In this document: positions 1-12,284 of the stretch, one piece after another
Position numbering within the stretch: the stretch's first letter is position 1
Layout of the letters: every line of letters starts with the position of its first letter
Source of the DNA: Nipponacmea schrenckii
Taxonomy: Eukaryota; Mollusca; Gastropoda; Lottiidae
NCBI GenBank assembly: GCA_030562195.1
Contig: JAUJPP010000002.1
Span: 2,542,001 to 2,606,000 of the forward strand
Length of the DNA stretch: 64,000 nt
Reading direction: 5' to 3'
Made by a program: the position numbers and the translations under genes
The notes under the pieces: model-generated
What the model was told of the DNA's origin: nothing
Seen by the model: the letters and a program-made list of their open reading frames with translations, nothing else
Databases searched by the model: none

Positions 1-3000
1 TGATTTTATGATAATAAGTTGAGTAGGTTTATATTATAACATAAACAACTTCTACACGAATTTGTTGGATGATGCATCAAAACAAACCACAAATTACGCA
101 CAGTGAATTTTGATCAATCTACCTTCCTTCCGTTTTGGGCCAGTCGAGGAAAGGAAAATGTACTCAAATTTAATGCTGATTACTCAAAAATTATGAAAGT
201 ATCTCAGAACCTTGAGAATGATTAATATGACAACCCACACTTAGGGTGGTAAACTTATGATCGAGATTCGTCTGACTTTCTAGTGGTTGGTTGTGAGAAT
301 GGTGCACGACATTGATATGATGGTGTCACAATCAAGGAAAAAGAATCTATGTGCGGTGACTGGATCCTGTTCCAAATTTTAATTGTTATCCTAAGATTTC
401 TTGATGAAGCGAGCATGCTGTATTTGTATTTGTTCTTGAACACATGTGGAAAACCAGAACAGACGCATGCTCTCTAGAGAGAAAAATTAAGTTGATAATA
501 TAATTCATATTGGCTGTCCAACATTGAAACTTCATAATATAACGTCATAATATTAGCTGAGTTATAGAACACGAATTCAAAGAACAATTGGAAGTAGACC
601 TAACTAATGCTATTTACCGTCTTGGAAGTCGTGTTTTCCATATTACCCGGAGGAAATAAATGTAGCATCTACGCTTAGACATGAAAAATATTTTCTTTTT
701 TTGGAATTATGGCAAAAGTAGCTATTCACAACCCTTGTATAAATCTCAAAAACTCGGCAAACAATCAAGACAAATGGACAAAGAAAGACTTAACAAACTG
801 ACATCGAATCATGCACATTACGATTGCAACTTTAGACACAAAAGTTTTTAAATAACCAAGGCTGAATTTTTTTGTTTTTTTTATCTGCTTTTCCCCCTGT
901 TGTCAAAAAATGATTGAAAACAACATATTATGACATACCACTTATTTCATTGCGTAGTTTCAGTTCAATTTATTAATGAAAAAATATATAAAGGTAACAG
1001 AAGTAGGCCTAGACTACAATATTTAAAAATATTCATTCAAACGTCACCATATTATGACACAATACAATGTGCCTCGGGCAATGACATCTGGTAAAAAAAA
1101 TAGAAGGCAGAGTTACTATTAAAAAAACATACGATGTATCTTCTTATCAATTTATTCAGTCTTCTGGGCTATTTATCTTGAATGTTTCTTGCTTCTGCTT
1201 TAACTCAGCAAGGTCAAATTCCTTTCCAGTGAATAGTGACGTCATACATCTTCATCATATACCTTGACTGCAAAAGCAACCTATCTTGCATCATGGGATA
1301 CTGCGAATTGATTGGATTGTGCGCCAGCAAGTACAGCTAATTGACAGATAGACTTAAAAATGATGGACTATTGTTTGCCGACTTTCTGTAGAGATTGACT
1401 GTATTCTGTAGCAACATGTAAATTTGAATTTTGATACGGTGGGAAGAAGCGTAAAATTCGGGGAAAACTTCAATGTTCACTACCGAATAAATTTAACACA
1501 TGGTTCTCATCGTCCAAAAATCATATTATTCTACAATAGGCCTAATCCTTTTCAAGCTATATTTCAATGAAACTTAAACAGACTTTTTTGTGGTTTTTTA
1601 TTTGGGAGGGGGGGGGGGTAGGTCGCCTAGAGTAGAGATTTATGTTTGGAGTTGGACGTACTAGCGGTGGAGCTTTAGGGGATTAGGTGGTATTTGATGG
1701 CTGGCTATCTTCACACTCATGCCTCCAACTCCAGTCTTGAGTCTCTTTTTTGGGCGGGTTAATAATGCCAAGTGTAACTTGGTTGTAAGGGAAATGGGGT
1801 GAAGGGGTTTTGGAAGTTTGCCGAAGTGGCTGCTACTTTTTGTCCCGCTATGTCTTATTTTATCACGAAAAGAATTCTACATGGCACGCTTTAATTGGTT
1901 AAAAAAGACCATTTGGGACGGACCTTTGTTAAAAACATAATCAGATTACAATGTAGACTAACAATATCAGAATACGAAAAGTACGAAATTGGATTGGGTC
2001 GTTATCGACTTTCTCCAATAATACAGTTTGACATCATTATGAGTCACTATGGTCTATTATTCAGTTATAACTTCCGCCAAAACATTACGTTCTAGTATTC
2101 AGGATGTTCATTCTTCAAGTGATTTGAAATTGAGCACTAAAATCCGATGGGAATCAATTACTTTGACAACTTTAATCCCTTGTGTCTAGGTGGTTTGTTT
2201 TGTACATGTTTATATATAAATGTCAATTAGAATGTTCACCGATAGTTGTGTATTTTATAGCTTTGCGACATTCCAGTATAAAGTTTTCAGTTTTCGTGCA
2301 TTTGTATGTCAGGAACTATGCATCAGTGATTGAAAAAATAGGTCAATTAAAGTGAGAAAAATGCGCGAAATAGACTTGAGAAATCCATTGATAATAAATT
2401 TCAAATTCGATAATGAAATTTATGATGAGATACTGTCTGATTTTATGACGATTTATGAATTACATTCACAAATTGACAACTTCCGATATTTATTTGTGCA
2501 TCTTTTACATTATGTGGAATGCAATTGGGTTAACTGGCGTTTTCTAAAACATGTCAATTCATGTACTACTGTTCTCACTACATTCACCTTGAATAGAATC
2601 TTTTAGTCAGTTCACAAATATTCAAAATAAAATTTGATAATGCATTTAATTTGTCTTTGAATGTCTTCGGGTTCACTGATATAAAATTCAGTGATTTGAC
2701 ATGTGATATAGACACGCTCCCACCCAAAAATTCATGTGAAAATGATCTCTTTTCGGACTTAGTATTTACAGATACTAAATACTTTCCGGTGGTTAACATT
2801 TTCATACACTAAAGGCAATGATTGATATTTTAATTCATACAAAAATGGTCGCCAAAACTCAAATCAGAAAACAGTGTTGACCACATAGCCAACCGTGATC
2901 ATATTTTGTTTATTTTTGATGAAGTTACATTTAGGCCATTAAAACGTTAAAGTGTGTTCATTTGTAATTGAAATAAAATCACTTCTTGCTTGAATACGAA

Positions 3001-3015
3001 AAAAATCTCATTTAC
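1..3015. other. non-coding stretch, no firm gene
   Basis: No reading frame over about 85 codons is open here and none is bounded by convincing splice sites. A G-richer block lies at about 1600-1860 and begins with a run of 11 G at 1608-1618. The minus frame at 255-366 (ending QPTTRKSDESRS and a stop) could join in phase to the candidate exon at 3016-3215, but its acceptor has almost no pyrimidine tract, so it is not called. Confidence 0.5.
1600..1860. other. G-rich compositional block
   Basis: This stretch is visibly richer in G than its surroundings. It starts with an 11-base G run (1608-1618) and continues through repeated GGAG, GGTGG and GGGGT words. A short inverted pair, GGAGTTGGA near 1648 and TCCAACTCC near 1727, lies inside it. 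No frame stays open across it. It could be old repeat DNA or a degraded exon or promoter; the sequence does not decide. Confidence 0.3.
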
Positions 3016-3215
3016 CTGTTATTATGTAATACACCTTGTTCAAAATTGACACATCGCATCCATTGTTGTCGGTTATAATATGCCACACTAACCAGTGATG
3101 TCTGCACTTCGACCATAGCCACAAGAATTTGAGGAGTATGGCAAATCACACCCACCAACGAAAGGATTTTAATTTTGCACGTGCTCGACATTATTACGGT
3201 GGGTATGATTTGCAA
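3016..3215 (-). CDS. candidate first coding exon, unknown protein
   Basis: On the minus strand an ATG at 3215 opens 66 complete codons and runs to an excellent splice donor, ACAG followed by GTAAATG, at 3016/3015. A second in-frame ATG (residue 9) starts MSSTCKIKILSLVGVICH. Residues about 13-45 are hydrophobic (KILSLVGVIC, then QILVAMVEVQTSLVSVAYY), which would suit a signal anchor or membrane segment. The tail contains NRQQWMRCVNFEQ. Codon choice and CpG content look more coding than the neighbours. I recognise no family. If real, the rest of the gene lies to the left on the minus strand, and a frame at 255-366 would fit in phase but has a poor acceptor. Against it, the exon contains an imperfect 17-bp inverted repeat (3140-3156 and 3198-3214, 15 of 17 matching), which suggests a repeat instead. 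Chance remains a serious alternative. Confidence 0.28.
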
Positions 3216-3773
3216 ACTCGCTTTTTTGTTACTATAAATAGACCAACATAATCTTGATCCCTGTCTTGATATGTAAATTAAGACATTGATTTTTCATACT
3301 GAATATTCATACAAATTAGTTGACTTGGGATCTAACATGTTTATTGCCGGTGGGATTAAAATACAATCTAATTTAGTCTTATTTACATAATGTACATAGA
3401 AAAAGTAAAATATAGAGAATTCAGTTTAAAAACCAATTGGGTGTTATATGTTAGTTTGATAAACATAGCAGGTTTGTTGTTTTATTATACCTGATTTAAA
3501 TACCAGATCTCAGATGAATTTGATTTCACCTAGTTTTTTTTCAATTCAATGCAAATGACTTGAAGAATTCTATTTTCAATGTACACTCTCAAATAAGATG
3601 ACAAAATGTCCCTCCTTCCTCGTATCTTCGTAGTGTATGCATCTGTATATAACTCCTGAAGATTCAAATCGACAAAATTAGTTTTCACAGTGATCTCACA
3701 ATTTAAATATTTACGAAACCACTATGAAAACCAGTTTCATCTAGTATATCATCAGCATTTCTTTAATTCTTCT
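3216..3773. other. non-coding stretch
   Basis: A+T-rich DNA. TATAAATAG on the plus strand at about 3232 reads as a TATA-like word on either strand and lies just upstream of the candidate minus exon, but such words are common at this composition. Nothing else stands out. Confidence 0.4.
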
Positions 3774-4043
3774 TGGTAGTTACTCATCATACCAATCTGA
3801 TCTACAAGTTCTAATCAAAGTCAAATGTTCATATCAACAACAATAAAAGTGGATTAAAAGGCTCATACGGCACGTATTTGGGATACAATGGAGTACATTC
3901 TGAATATTCGTGGTACTTACTCATCATGCCAATCTGAACTACAAATTCTAATCAAAGTCAAATGTTCATATCAACAACAATAAAAGTAGACTAAAAGGCT
4001 CATAAGGCACGTATTTGGGATACAATGAAGTACATTCTGAATA
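3774..4043. repeat. two-copy tandem duplication, 137-bp unit
   Basis: The sequence from TGGTAGTTACTCATCAT (3774) to the TGAATATTCG ending at 3910 recurs from TGGTACTTACTCATCAT at 3911 to about 4043. The offset is exactly 137 bp. The copies differ at only about ten positions, mostly single substitutions such as ATACGGCACG against ATAAGGCACG, so the duplication is fairly young. No frame runs through both copies. Confidence 0.9.
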
Positions 4044-4526
4044 AATAGAAGTTATTTTTAATTGACATTCCGATATATGTAATAATTTTTATCCCTATGA
4101 TTTACTGCAAAACATGCAAATATTTCATAATAAACAGAGAAACTGATTACTAAATCAATCACATTAATGAAAAAACCCAAGTAAACACAATTCATATCGC
4201 ATCATAACACAATACATAATTAAGCTGCAATGTGAAAAATTAAAATGCATGATATTGTACTTGACATCATTCAGTTTTCCTGAAATTCAAAAAAACATAT
4301 CAGTTAAAAATGCTGAATTGAGCTTTGTGCTGTTAACATTGCCACAAGAAGACATAACTGATATCATGACTTCACTACAAGCAGAAAATAAAATTAAATG
4401 TATCAGATGCATCAGCTTAATAGCACATAAGCAGAGGAGTATGGCAAATCTTGCTGAACATAACTGACATCAAAATTAAAAGATCTGAACACAAAGAATT
4501 AATGCAAAAAATAAAAACACCTAATT
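4044..4526. other. non-coding stretch
   Basis: A plus frame of 72 codons at 4249-4467 is open but has no flanking splice signals or recognisable motif, so I treat it as chance. Confidence 0.4.
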
Positions 4527-4640
4527 AGGCTAATGAGGACAGTCAATTCCATACAGTGTGTAATAAGGGAAACTTTTCCAGTACTGCAGCATTGGCATAA
4601 CCCTTTTTCAATCTTCCATTACTGTAGTATGTGATGACAT
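4527..4640 (-). repeat. diverged short interspersed repeat, copy 1
   Basis: This aligns colinearly with the better-preserved copy at 33959-34060. GGCTAATGAGGACAG matches GGCTAATGAAGACGG, CCATACAGTGTGTAATAAGG matches CCATGCAGTGTGCAATGAGG, and GCATTGGCATAACC matches GCATTAGCCTACT. The (AAATG)n end and the ACGTCCTACTCTTCTGC part are missing. The element's own sense strand is the minus strand. Confidence 0.7.
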
Positions 4641-6312
4641 TTTTACAGGAACATCAAAGACTTGTTTATAAATATTGCTAATATGTACCAGAAACAAGCC
4701 TGGTTATAATTCTATTTATTTACCACATTATTCCTGTTTCTTTTTCTCATGACCTACTAGTCACTTCAGTCAATCTAGTTAATATCATTGTCAATACTCT
4801 CTCCTCTTTCTTTATTGACCTTATACTTTCACATATATTGACCACTGTCCACTACTAGATCTTTCTTAAAATCCTAGTGGTCAAGTTTTGTAGGCATATT
4901 ACCTGTGTAAACAATACCGATTGGTGCAACAAGACAGTATACTTAAATATTATTATTATTGTTGACTTATTACATGTATGTATTTTGTGTGTCACATCAT
5001 GTTTTAAGGTTGAAAAGTGCTTATTGGCTCAGAATTTTTGAATATTTTGCAATATTGCCACTGGTACTAGCTGCAGAAAGGCACTTTATCTTCAAAAACT
5101 ATTTAGTAAACGAACCCTGCAAGACAAAACATCATGCTGTAAAATTTCTAGATGGAATCTTAACAGCTGAAATTTATGCCAAAAAATAAAATTTTCAAAT
5201 TAGCAATTATTTTTGCTGTGAAATATAAACCAAAACATTGGATCAGGAAAGAAAAATAAAAAAATGTTAAGACAGGTTTAAATTTTAAATAATTACCAAT
5301 CTAATTTACATCAATGTCATCTGAAGATTAAGTCATTAAACACTTCTCATGTCATTTTAGATCAAAATGGCTACCATGATGATTGACAGTAGTTTTTAAG
5401 TGTATGTTTGTCATAGTTGTTATGAAATATTTAAGTTATAACTAAATTAATCATTTTCTTGTACTCAATCTTGAACTATTATGACATCAACCCAAATCTA
5501 TTCTGGTACTGTCTATTATATGTACACATCATGAGTAGGTATCGGAATTCAATGATGCTGGAGTCACCTGGATATCAGTTCCAGCATAGTTCAAATTAGT
5601 GCTTCCAGTTGCCTGAGAAGACTGTCATCATTAGATTGAAAGTGAAAAAGAGAAGTCTAACCTAACGCTACGATCTCTGCAAAAACTTTTCTCAATGCAC
5701 TCTTTATGCTTGGGAATTTCTTATACAGGAGGGAAAATAGGACACTTCACAAATAAATACAATTTTTGCTAGTTCTTCATCTAGCCCAATTTCTTACTGA
5801 ATTAACACACTATGCACATACCATTTAGACTATCTCTTCAAAAAAGAGCATACACCACCAGTGCTTTTGAAATGCAGTTTTAACTCTACCCCTCTGACAA
5901 CTGTCAATTAGAGGTCCCCGGGAAGGAAATATCAGAATGTTTTTTCTCACTGACATACTGACTGACATATTATCAAAAGGTGTCATGTGACATCAGATTT
6001 TGTTAGCTTTTGCACCAAATAGAGTTGAAGCAGACACAGTGATTAATGACCATTTTAATCATGTATCATGTCACCAACATGCAACATGACACAAACAAGT
6101 TGACCAGGTGGAAATCACAACATCTTCTACACCACCATTCTCACACTAAATCTGAGCAGAAGACAATTAACCCTTTGATGTGGCAGACGGCATAGTCTAC
6201 TAACACAAGTTTCTACACCTAATGGATATAAATTGAATCATAATTCAGTCCTGACAGTTTACATGATGTACAAAGGTTAATAATTATGTGTAATAATGTG
6301 ATCTTCACATCT
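4641..6312. other. non-coding stretch
   Basis: No frame exceeds 76 codons. A small hairpin pairs ATGCTGGA (5555-5562) with TCCAGCAT (5580-5587). TCCCCGGGA at about 5917 is an isolated G+C-rich palindrome. No gene is visible. Confidence 0.4.
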
Positions 6313-6357
6313 TGAAGTGTTTGTCATCAGATGACTAAAAATGACAAACACTTTCAA
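6313..6357. repeat. strong short hairpin
   Basis: AAGTGTTTGTCAT (6315-6327) is followed after 13 bases by its exact reverse complement ATGACAAACACTT (6341-6353). One bulged base further out, TTG at the left pairs with CAA at 6355-6357, giving a stem of about 16 to 17 bp. It resembles a small foldback element. It is rather short for an animal microRNA precursor. Confidence 0.6.
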
Positions 6358-9300
6358 TCCAAAGCAGACACATGTAAGTGTTTTGGAAATGGAGGTACAC
6401 ATATACAAAATTCAATGTCCCAAAAATTGAAAAAAAAAACATAATTCCCCCACCTACAAAGCCAGTTGAAAAAAGGTGATAATTAATGCTTACAATAAAA
6501 AACATAATCTTTTGTATAATAACTTAAATTCCAGGCTTAAAATGCATACAGGTTTCTTCTTTTTCTTCACCAAGGACAGGTTTGAAAAATTCTTCTGAAA
6601 TTTAGCAGAATAACATGAAAGAGCCTCCTACCAGCATGAACAAAACACTATCTCTGTGACAATATTCCATAATATTGTGAAAATCCTAACATGTACATTA
6701 CTAAGTTGAAATACCCATGGTAACAGTTTCTAAAATAAGTTTCCCTCAAAAAGAATCAAAAATATTACCTGTATGTTCACTATCAAACGATTTCATTGAC
6801 CTTGCAGCTTGTCCTTTTCTTGTTTTAACTGCACATTTTTCAGCAGGTTATCATATTTCAACCGCCAATGCAATCACTGCATCTACAACCATTCTGAAAG
6901 GTAAAGGAATTTCTTAAAACAATGTTGCTATTTACAATTCAAACCAATCTATATTGATTCAAAGCCTTTTTTCATTCTATCTAGAGTGCGAAAAACAGAC
7001 CCAATTTAAATATGTCCATTTTCTCAGAGAAAATCAGTTCAAACCTTCATCCATACATTGCATGCTATGTAATTATCAAATGTAACAACACAACCAAGTA
7101 CAAGCAATGTAAAATATTTGCAGACGGCAGTTCTTAGTCAATCATTGAGGAGAAACTCAGTAATTTATTATGTAAATCATTCTACAATTTATTTTGTCAA
7201 AGTCAAATAAACCAATTCATGTTCCCAACAGTTTTAATTCAGGTGTTTAACAGCAGTGGCAAAAAAAGTGTAGTTCGAGTTTTGTCAGATCTAAAAAAAA
7301 AAATGCATGGTTAAAATTTTGGTTTTGTTTTTCAAAGTCAATAGTAACAGCGGCCATGACACAATGGTAATTTTTCAAAAGCTTTGTTGACTATGGTATA
7401 CATTACAAAAGATAAGTTAGTCAGATGTATAATTATTTATCTTTTGCTGCACCTCCTCAAGTCTGCTATCGTGTTTGTCACGTTAAGGTATGACCAGAAG
7501 AAAAGACTTACTTCCTTTTTCCAAAACAACTGTAAGTCTACCTGGATGATAAAATCTCAACCCCAAAAAATTCAACCACTAAGCACAGTAAATATCAAAC
7601 AGTGTTTTTACACAGTGTTTACTTATTCAATAACTGAGGGGAAAAAATCTTGTCCCCCTTAAAAAACTGACAAGTCTGTGCCTACAGATTGACACAGTTA
7701 TTTTTTTAGCCAACTATTGTTTGCCTGAACAATACAAAGATATCAAATAAACCAAAACCTAAGTTGAGGGTAAAGCTTGTCAATCACCTTAGATTGTGGC
7801 CCCGTGTCAATTTCAGAGACACACTAGCTAAGGTTACACTTGTAAATGTTTCATTGATGGCAAAACACAGGTTATTTTTTGTTGTGTTCTGGGTGGAATT
7901 GAAGAGAACATGACTGACTAGCCTAATTTGAAGGATTTTGAGCAGATCATGTTTCAAAACTCATGTCAACTTACTGAATCAATAGATCTATTGAATGACT
8001 CCATGTCCATATTTTACTAATATTCTAAATCTTTTATGTCATAGACCTCCATAACCTGTTTTTACAATAAATGACCGATTTCCATTTGTGGTAAACAACA
8101 TGATGTAAAATTTCAACTCTGGGAAAAAGTAAGAAACATTGTATAGTTTTGCACTGCTCTACCAGTTCTTTTGTTTGGATGGATGAGTTTAAAACTTAGA
8201 TCTGTACAAGTGCATGTGCATTCACTTCTGCTTCTTTTTACTTGTAAGTCTATTCACACTTCTGGTTAACATTAACAATTTTGGATTGAGGAAACTGCTT
8301 TGTTTTGATGTACTTTCATTGACAGCAATGCTCATAGTAATTTAGTGAATTAAGATGATATACAGGGAATAAGTAGATTTGATGTATATTTTCAGAATTC
8401 AGCATGTTGGCCTCTGTGCATTATACAACACTTTTTCTTGCAAGAGAGATCATGTTCTATCCAAAAGCAAGTAGCAGTCAAATCCATTAGAGCTAAAACA
8501 AAGAAAAAAAGACGTAACAGTATACAACTCTTCGTTTTAATTCATTCAAAAAAAACCCACCACACTTCTTTATCAATGACTTATGTTACAACCACCATTC
8601 ATAAATAAATCGTCAATGTACTTTTATATGTCTGCCTTGAGAGGCAGGCCATTCATGCTCAGATCTGCTTCAATTATTCACTAAATCTTTTCAAATCTGA
8701 CTCAACTAAACTCTCCTTCATGTCAAGGTGTAATTGTAGTTTCTATGTCCTTGTGAATGAACTATTTCTTCTGAACCGGTAGCACAGAACAACAAGGGTG
8801 GTCTGATTGCATATTCTACCAAGTCTGTAACCGAAAAAGTGTACCCATTGCAGAAAACTTAAAAGGGTTTTTTAACAGACAGTTTTTAAGAAAACGTGAT
8901 TTGAAGCAATCTTTTTAATTCAAAGATTTGTAAGATATTATAATAAAGCAGTGCATGTATAAACATAAGGGTCTTTCAAAATTCTTTTGATCAGGAAATA
9001 AAAAAAAATTCCCCTTTTAAACAACTAGTAAATAAAAGGGCATGTAGATGTTATTTTATAAAAGCTGAAGTCAGATTAAAAATTGTTATCCTGCACAAAG
9101 TATATCTACAACAAAAATTGCAAGCTACAACTTTACGCGCAAATGCAACATCACAAACTCAACGGTTTTCAGTTCTCGTTAATGGATATAGAAATTCTAG
9201 GTTTAGACCTACCAGAAATCAACAAAAAGAAATTGACAAGAATCATATGAACAAAATCCATTGGAAAATCTGCCAAAGAGATCACCTAAATAAAGGTCAA

Positions 9301-12261
9301 AATTTCAAGGTCAAATATAGATGCACACGCAACCTTGAGCACCTTACTCGAGATTTCAAATGATATAATTGTTTGTTGACTTAATGCCACAGTGATACTT
9401 TTCTATAGCAGATGGGTTTTTGACCTACTAAATGATGTTAAAACTTGTTATGCATACAAACTGTTTCATTCATAAAATCATACCCCTTGGCGAATGGTTT
9501 AAAGGAGTTGCTGAAGAAATGTAATTAAACATTACATGGACAATACTTGCCTTACAAATTATATATTTTTTTGCAAGGTCCATAATAATTTTAACCAAAT
9601 TGGCCTGAATATCAAAGGCACAAGTTTTACTCATCATGAACAATTTTGGATTTACCTGACCCCTTTTTTATGCTACGCCCCTAAGTGAGGTTTTAATGTA
9701 CACAAAACCTGAAACTAGTCAATTATCATATTACAATTTATCTACTCAATTCATATAACCTGAGGCTCATCCTGTTGTATCTGCACTAAAACTAATATGT
9801 ATCCCTCTGCATTTTCATCATTATTGGGGCATGCAAAATCTCTTGACATTTATTTTAACACATTCTGAACTAACCATTTAGAATAATTTTCATCCAAGTG
9901 ACACAAATGCTTACACTTTTTAAAACCTCATACCAAAAGCAAAATATGAAAATCATAAAAAAATTACAGAACCATGTTACTACCAAGTACAGTAGTTGAA
10001 ATCACCCACCCATCAGAAATTATTGATGTTATCTTTCTTATAGAAATAACAGACCCAAACTTATTTGGAATCTAATACAACGCCAGATTTAATATGATAT
10101 TTGAAGATTAAGAAAAGTAGTTTATCAAGGTCATGCCTTTAAACTATCTCCTAATAATCCTTGTGCCCCTATTCTGCTAAATAGGTAAGAGGCGTTCTCA
10201 TGAGGAAATCGTCCTTCTCAAACAGTTTTGAAGCATCTGTGATGCATATATATGCAAAAATATATATTTTCAGTCCATTTCTTTGGGGACTAAATCACTA
10301 TCTAACATCTTTAACACAATGGAAGTTACATCCCGTAACAGATTAAATAAGCTCAGAATTATCAGTTCTTATCCAATCAAGTGTAAGAGTTGAAATGGGC
10401 TGAGAATTGCTTGTTATCACTATAGATAACCTCTGTTGTTACTACTTGTTTTTGATGTTTACAGTTTGTTATTTCTTAATCTAACTGGACCATATTCATG
10501 GGATACATGAATAGCTTAACAAAAATCCTTTTTTCAAATTTGAAAACAGGAAATATCAAGAAGCCTGCTTTTGAACCAAGCGACCAAAAAGGTGTTTTTG
10601 TGTGAAAATGAAGAGATGCAAAAAGTGTATCCCTTCAGTAATATTCATAACATAAAGAAAGCTGATTGCATCATTTTATTTCATTCTTCAAACATGGCCG
10701 ATGATCAAAGACATTAACAGGTAATTCTTAAGACGAAAAAAAACTTAATGTGTCGTTTTCAGTCTTTAATCTAGGACTGACCTATACATCAACTTGCTTC
10801 AAGTAGGCGTTGATTTACGTTTTTCGTGGTTTTATACCTTTTTTCAATGTAGAAATAACGAGATCTATATAAATAGCGTTATCAATTTCATCTACTCAAT
10901 GGCTCCAGTAGTATGCCGCAACATTATCTTTTGTCAAATTGTCCTGATGCGAGTGCAACTTAATCAAGTAAGTTTAAGTGTTAAGGTTATCAATAGAGAA
11001 GGACTGGGAAGACATCCTTGGCTCACCCCATACTCATGTCTGACAACAATAGTTACTTATCAAAACACTTATCTAACTGTTTAAATTGAATATCTAACTA
11101 CTGTTTACTTTAGTCTGTTTCCCTATCTTTTTACATTTTACTTCAACATACTTCACTAAACCATCACCATACATATATCAGGTAATTTGTTAGCATTTTT
11201 AGCAAGAAGAGGAGGCAAAAAATAGCTTTAAATTTAGTTTAATAAAAAAATATATCAATATAACAAATGAGTCCCAAGGATAATGTCCCTTTTAACAATG
11301 GTGGCCATTTTTCTGGCCAAATAATTCCAGAATGTATAGCTTATCCATTACCCATGTAGGTTAAGCAGCTGTTATATTACTTGGAGTGCAGGCTATGATG
11401 CTTTATTTCATTGTCACTCAAGAGAACCAGGGTAAAAAGGGTAAAAACTAGGGAGTCACCATTGAGCTAACAATTTCATCCTGTTGGATCACAGAGCTAA
11501 TAATGATTATAATCATAATTTAAAGCGAATTTAAATTTTCAAATTGATATGTAATTTTCTTTCCTTAGTCATTAAAGAGTTTTGAGTGTCATATACAAAC
11601 ATTATATTCAGCTATGCACATGTCTAAACCTGCAACAAGATATAATCCGGAGTGTCTATAAATTGGTTCAATTTATTACCACGTCCACGTGTCTAAAGTG
11701 CTCATCTCCTTTTCAATTCAAATTTGAAGCATGTCCTTTAAATGGATTTCTTGACTCATTTCAAGGTTAAAATAATCTTTCCTCTCTCAACAGTTACTTT
11801 ACACACCAAAACCTGAATAACTCTTGTATATTTTGACTAATTGTCCACATTAAAAAGACTTCCGTTAGTCCACAAAAATCATTTATTTGTCTACATTTTT
11901 GAAATGAGACAAGTTATATTCATTAAAATGTTTCCATGTCTGACCTGCCATTTTGGTAAGTGGTCTGACTAATTTTTTACTGGTTACTTACAACATTAAT
12001 CATACCAACACAATGGTACTATTGTACCAAATTCTCATCCCCACTGCTTTCATTTATTAGCCTTATTCTCTGGGTGAATCCCTTTTCCTTCTGTGAAATA
12101 TTTGAAAGTTTCAAAGTATATTTTCAGAAGTTTCCATTGTTTTGGTATGCGTCATCAGCAAGGCAGAATGAAACCTGGTGGCATTTTACAACTTGGATTT
12201 TAAACTTCACATCCCTCATGGGGAATGCACATAGCTAGTAATTTCTCATGGGTCGACACAT
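6358..12261. other. long non-coding stretch
   Basis: No exon is convincing over these 5.9 kb. Frames reach at most 96 codons (10794-11084, plus), with no coding-like composition. A good minus-strand acceptor-like site (CTTTACCTTTCAG, ending at 6894) is followed by stops in every frame. ATGGCC in a Kozak-like setting at about 10694 stops after seven codons. A 14-bp palindrome, TGCATATATATGCA, lies at about 10242. Confidence 0.4.
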
Positions 12262-12284
12262 AAAAAAAAAAAAAAAAAAAAAAA
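12262..12284 (+). repeat. poly-A run, 23 bases
   Basis: An uninterrupted run of 23 A follows GGTCGACACAT. It could be the tail of a retroposed copy inserted on the plus strand, but I find no polyadenylation signal at the right distance and no recognisable element upstream. A simple homopolymer is equally possible. Confidence 0.8.

Noticed and set aside
255..366. Minus frame ending QCRAPFSQPTTRKSDESRS that could follow the candidate exon at 3016 in phase.
   Set aside because: The acceptor (TTAAAATTTGGAACAG) has almost no pyrimidine tract and the implied intron is unsupported.
6796..6873. Minus-strand stretch reading RLKYDNLLKNVQLKQEKDKL, coiled-coil-like, near a good acceptor-like site at 6894.
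   Set aside because: Only 26 codons are open, and the frame reached from that acceptor contains TAG and TGA before the stretch.
10694..10724. ATGGCCGATGATC in a good start context followed by CAG|GTAATT.
   Set aside because: The frame stops after seven codons, before the donor.
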